Assembly (NCBI GenBank): GCA_014529385.2
Contig: CM043958.1
Span: 88,615,025 to 88,679,024, forward strand
DNA length: 64,000 bases
Direction of reading: 5' to 3'
Source of the DNA: Adiantum capillus-veneris
Taxonomy: Eukaryota > Streptophyta > Polypodiopsida > Polypodiales > Pteridaceae
The position numbers and the translations under genes were made by a program. Each line of letters starts with the position of its first letter. The stretch's first letter is position 1. Of this stretch, positions 62,901-64,000 are shown piece after piece. The notes below the pieces were generated by a model, which was given only the letters and a program-made list of their open reading frames with translations, had not been told where the DNA came from and did no database searches.

Positions 62901-63987
62901 GTGAGCTAGTGGATCTCGTGTCAGTAGACACCCTCATGCCTGCTATCATCAAGTTGTCCTCTAGTTGGATTGCATTGGCAGTGACATCTTCCCAGGTTGT
63001 GATACCTCTAATCACTAGTCCATTATAGATTCCTTCATTCCTCAACCCTCGAATGAATCGATCAAGCAGTTGGTTATTGTTGAAGCGCTCATTTACAGGG
63101 CAGCGAGAGTTTAAGTGCTTTAGACGACTAATGAAGTCCCTTACTGACTCTCCTTTCTTACGTTCGGCCTTCTGTAGCTGAGATGCTACACCCCAAAGCA
63201 CACCTTCTCGTATGTACTCCTTTAGAAACAACCTTCGAAGGGTAGGGTAGATTGTTTTCTCGTCCACCCTTAGGGTCCTATACCAATCTCCAGCCTTCCC
63301 ACTTAATGTCAAGCTTAAGGCATTGCACTTATGTAGTTCGTTGCGTTCCCCTAAGGAATCACATACTTGTTCAAACACTTCAATGTGTTTCCTAGCATCT
63401 TCGTCCCCATTGAATTTTTGCGTGAGTTTGGCAATTTGTACTGCCTTACTTCTAGGCTCTCTATCAGATGCGTGACGCATATTTTCCGCGATAGATCGAC
63501 CTATGGTTTGAGCAAACGCTGCCAAGTCACCTATGTGAGGAGGTAGGGCCGGTGGAGGTACTCTTGGAATCATATGTGGGAGAGGAACGGGTGCCGGTCT
63601 TGTCATATGTGTGGATGATGCAGGATATGGAACATAACCGGGCATAGGTCCACTCGGATAAGAGCTAGGGAGCGGCACTCGAGGAGCATAAGCAAGTGGT
63701 ACAATTGGAGGTGTGGGGGCCATGTGTGCATAAGGGGCTAGAGGCACATATGGTCGAGGCCCCATATTAGGTACTACAACACTAGGTAGTGGCACTGCGC
63801 TAACCGTAGATGTCATCGGTACATTCTCTGTTAGGCTTATCCCTGGAGTGAGCACTGTGTTTTCCTTAATAGAGGGTTGAGCCAAGTTAGGGAAGCTAAA
63901 GTTTTCGCTCGGAGGCTCAGATTGCATAGAGACCCCAGGTGAAATGACGTAAGATGGGTCCATGGGGCTCATTAGAGGAGTCTCCAT
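59935..63987 (-). CDS. Element G gag-protease polyprotein with Trp-rich repeats
   Basis: 1,350 codons without a stop. Order: Pro-rich N-terminus (1-165); gag core (about 183-350: IAKLTQKFNGDEDARKHIEV, LSGKAGDWYRTLR); four CCHC knuckles at 417-429, 440-453, 592-604 and 630-642, three with the short C-x2-C-x3-H-x4-C spacing; Lys-rich and acidic linker; retropepsin (about 1005-1120: ILDGGAGVSIVTK with Asp1028, and EMILGRPFM); then repeats YKWVPKASLV, LRWIPKRLLEAQGYYQGNDQ, LVWVPKKE. The protease looks intact. No reverse transcriptase or integrase follows within 8 kb. ATG at 63987; its 5' LTR would lie beyond the window. Confidence 0.8.
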   Translation of the reverse strand: METPLMSPMDPSYVISPGVSMQSEPPSENFSFPNLAQPSIKENTVLTPGISLTENVPMTSTVSAVPLPSVVVPNMGPRPYVPLAPYAHMAPTPPIVPLAYAPRVPLPSSYPSGPMPGYVPYPASSTHMTRPAPVPLPHMIPRVPPPALPPHIGDLAAFAQTIGRSIAENMRHASDREPRSKAVQIAKLTQKFNGDEDARKHIEVFEQVCDSLGERNELHKCNALSLTLSGKAGDWYRTLRVDEKTIYPTLRRLFLKEYIREGVLWGVASQLQKAERKKGESVRDFISRLKHLNSRCPVNERFNNNQLLDRFIRGLRNEGIYNGLVIRGITTWEDVTANAIQLEDNLMIAGMRVSTDTRSTSSQAIEYEPMTAKPIANEPKVFETFLTDLTKAIQESLKDNRPPQNSHMYPRREQQWCSICLGPHSTSECPRFRVKFNGTCNACGRYGHQAKDCLMIKRMMENRPPVAWTDAPRAPVLMPTPPVEQLPQHMVPRSQNVVQATPLPPPVLGPQPPHPRVAPMNQVGCEPSNAYADGCEEEIDTSIAYRLDTLEECPIYYMEDCWGQVKPVYQAAALASRGQNINTQARRPPLQCYECGGPHRAAECPIRLQKNAAQMQMNQGSTSAMPILTCNRCGIDHLIAQCPYNPNAPKITPLNLVEIASVTSPIPPVAPAYAITRSMLQGQGHILEERDTASVIQAKKKKTRRKKSQNTENSKPSSKTNIGTGDDPVYMNDLEDDSDSVETMETRTNTTKGKTDKENRNMEPNENRIRENHKEPLKTPQVFPNPIQDPQDKPQGAKGKNCKKKIGTYPNPIDEIEQVKHLRGLVEETQRKLEPEPMHVKIHDTVFPTQVHPPHMNHRPLAISSIIQEGSEDGTSESEHTPFLLERMFNEGIPDPIEEYEIPSSPVPSQGPTPCKTPMNVAKLVDFMSSEVRTTIIAKLYGDPELFLALRAFLNGELRTGLPQFAQPNRPDSIMIDEENHVQSLDLDGHESVIEVPINELGQYFEGDESNATLPITTKGLTIKGILDGGAGVSIVTKDCWESMGKPHLSVTNIVVKMANGTIAKPMGMLKDLKIKVLGHKVRHTFIVMDFSKHLMSYEMILGRPFMREAQMVHDWSKNHVYLQFQDSVLRVDLVTGKVHPLGSKTIIDHRSDTTVHSAPLQYCYTCKKDIDIGQDSPYMDVLAGMTESDNVDWVHLASTIDTWGNRGTTWVTPEGDELPIPLNMLQAMHIASDKTHPNVTKKTYKWVPKASLVTITSAKKQKPCKKRTTRSKKSKKMLRWIPKRLLEAQGYYQGNDQIWVPKRRLCSYLSPDPSEPNPVAPKRINDREKKKITECYTPAPELVWVPKKE

Positions 63988-64000
63988 TTGTGATAGAGTA

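Overview
This window is plant nuclear DNA made almost entirely of LTR retrotransposons, mostly Ty3/gypsy, in various states of decay. I see no bacterial operons, tRNA or rRNA genes or CRISPR arrays. Plant origin is inferred from chromodomain-bearing Ty3/gypsy elements (chromoviruses), a second Tat/Athila-like element, primer-binding sites matching initiator tRNA-Met, long AT-rich intergenic DNA and deep nesting. The style of the elements suggests a large-genome lineage outside the grasses, perhaps a fern or gymnosperm, but that is a weak guess.

Layout. 1-90: primer-binding site and LTR-like leader (minus) of an element running out of the window. 424-3600: remnant F (minus), a polyprotein with two retropepsin-like domains, a zinc knuckle and tryptophan-rich repeats but no reverse transcriptase. 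3600-4688: non-coding, with a 73-bp near-perfect hairpin. 4689-17831: a tandem of two family-A chromovirus copies (plus), LTR-A-LTR-B-LTR; the middle LTR carries a 1.55-kb TIR element and is fused by deletion to the protease of copy B. 17832-18488 and 45413-51892: two halves of element E, a family-A copy on the minus strand. Element C (18489-45412, plus), a chromovirus with LTRs near 4.9 kb, sits between them. Element D (33714-44718, minus), an 11-kb Tat/Athila-like element with a 4.5-kb accessory region, sits inside C's 3' LTR. Solo LTR H (48678-51762, minus), related to C, sits inside E's 5' LTR. 51893-52260: older Ty3/gypsy pol fragment. 52400-54580: gene-like remnants. 54927-57180: unrecognised gene with a duplicated exon and a palindromic repeat array. 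57400-59600: LTR-like promoter and polypurine tracts. 59614-63987: element G (minus), an uninterrupted 1,350-residue gag-protease polyprotein related to F.

Inferred order of events: pol fragment, then E, then H and C into E, then D into C; family A/B abuts E's integrase. Nearly all pol genes carry stops, frameshifts or deletions; the integrase of A and the polyprotein of G are the longest open frames.

Most unusual signals: (1) in C and H a short gag-like exon lies inside the LTR, in H ending at a consensus splice donor; (2) the transcribed LTR part of C and H carries tandem arrays of palindromic units; (3) F and G share a gag/protease/tryptophan-repeat polyprotein without visible reverse transcriptase or integrase.
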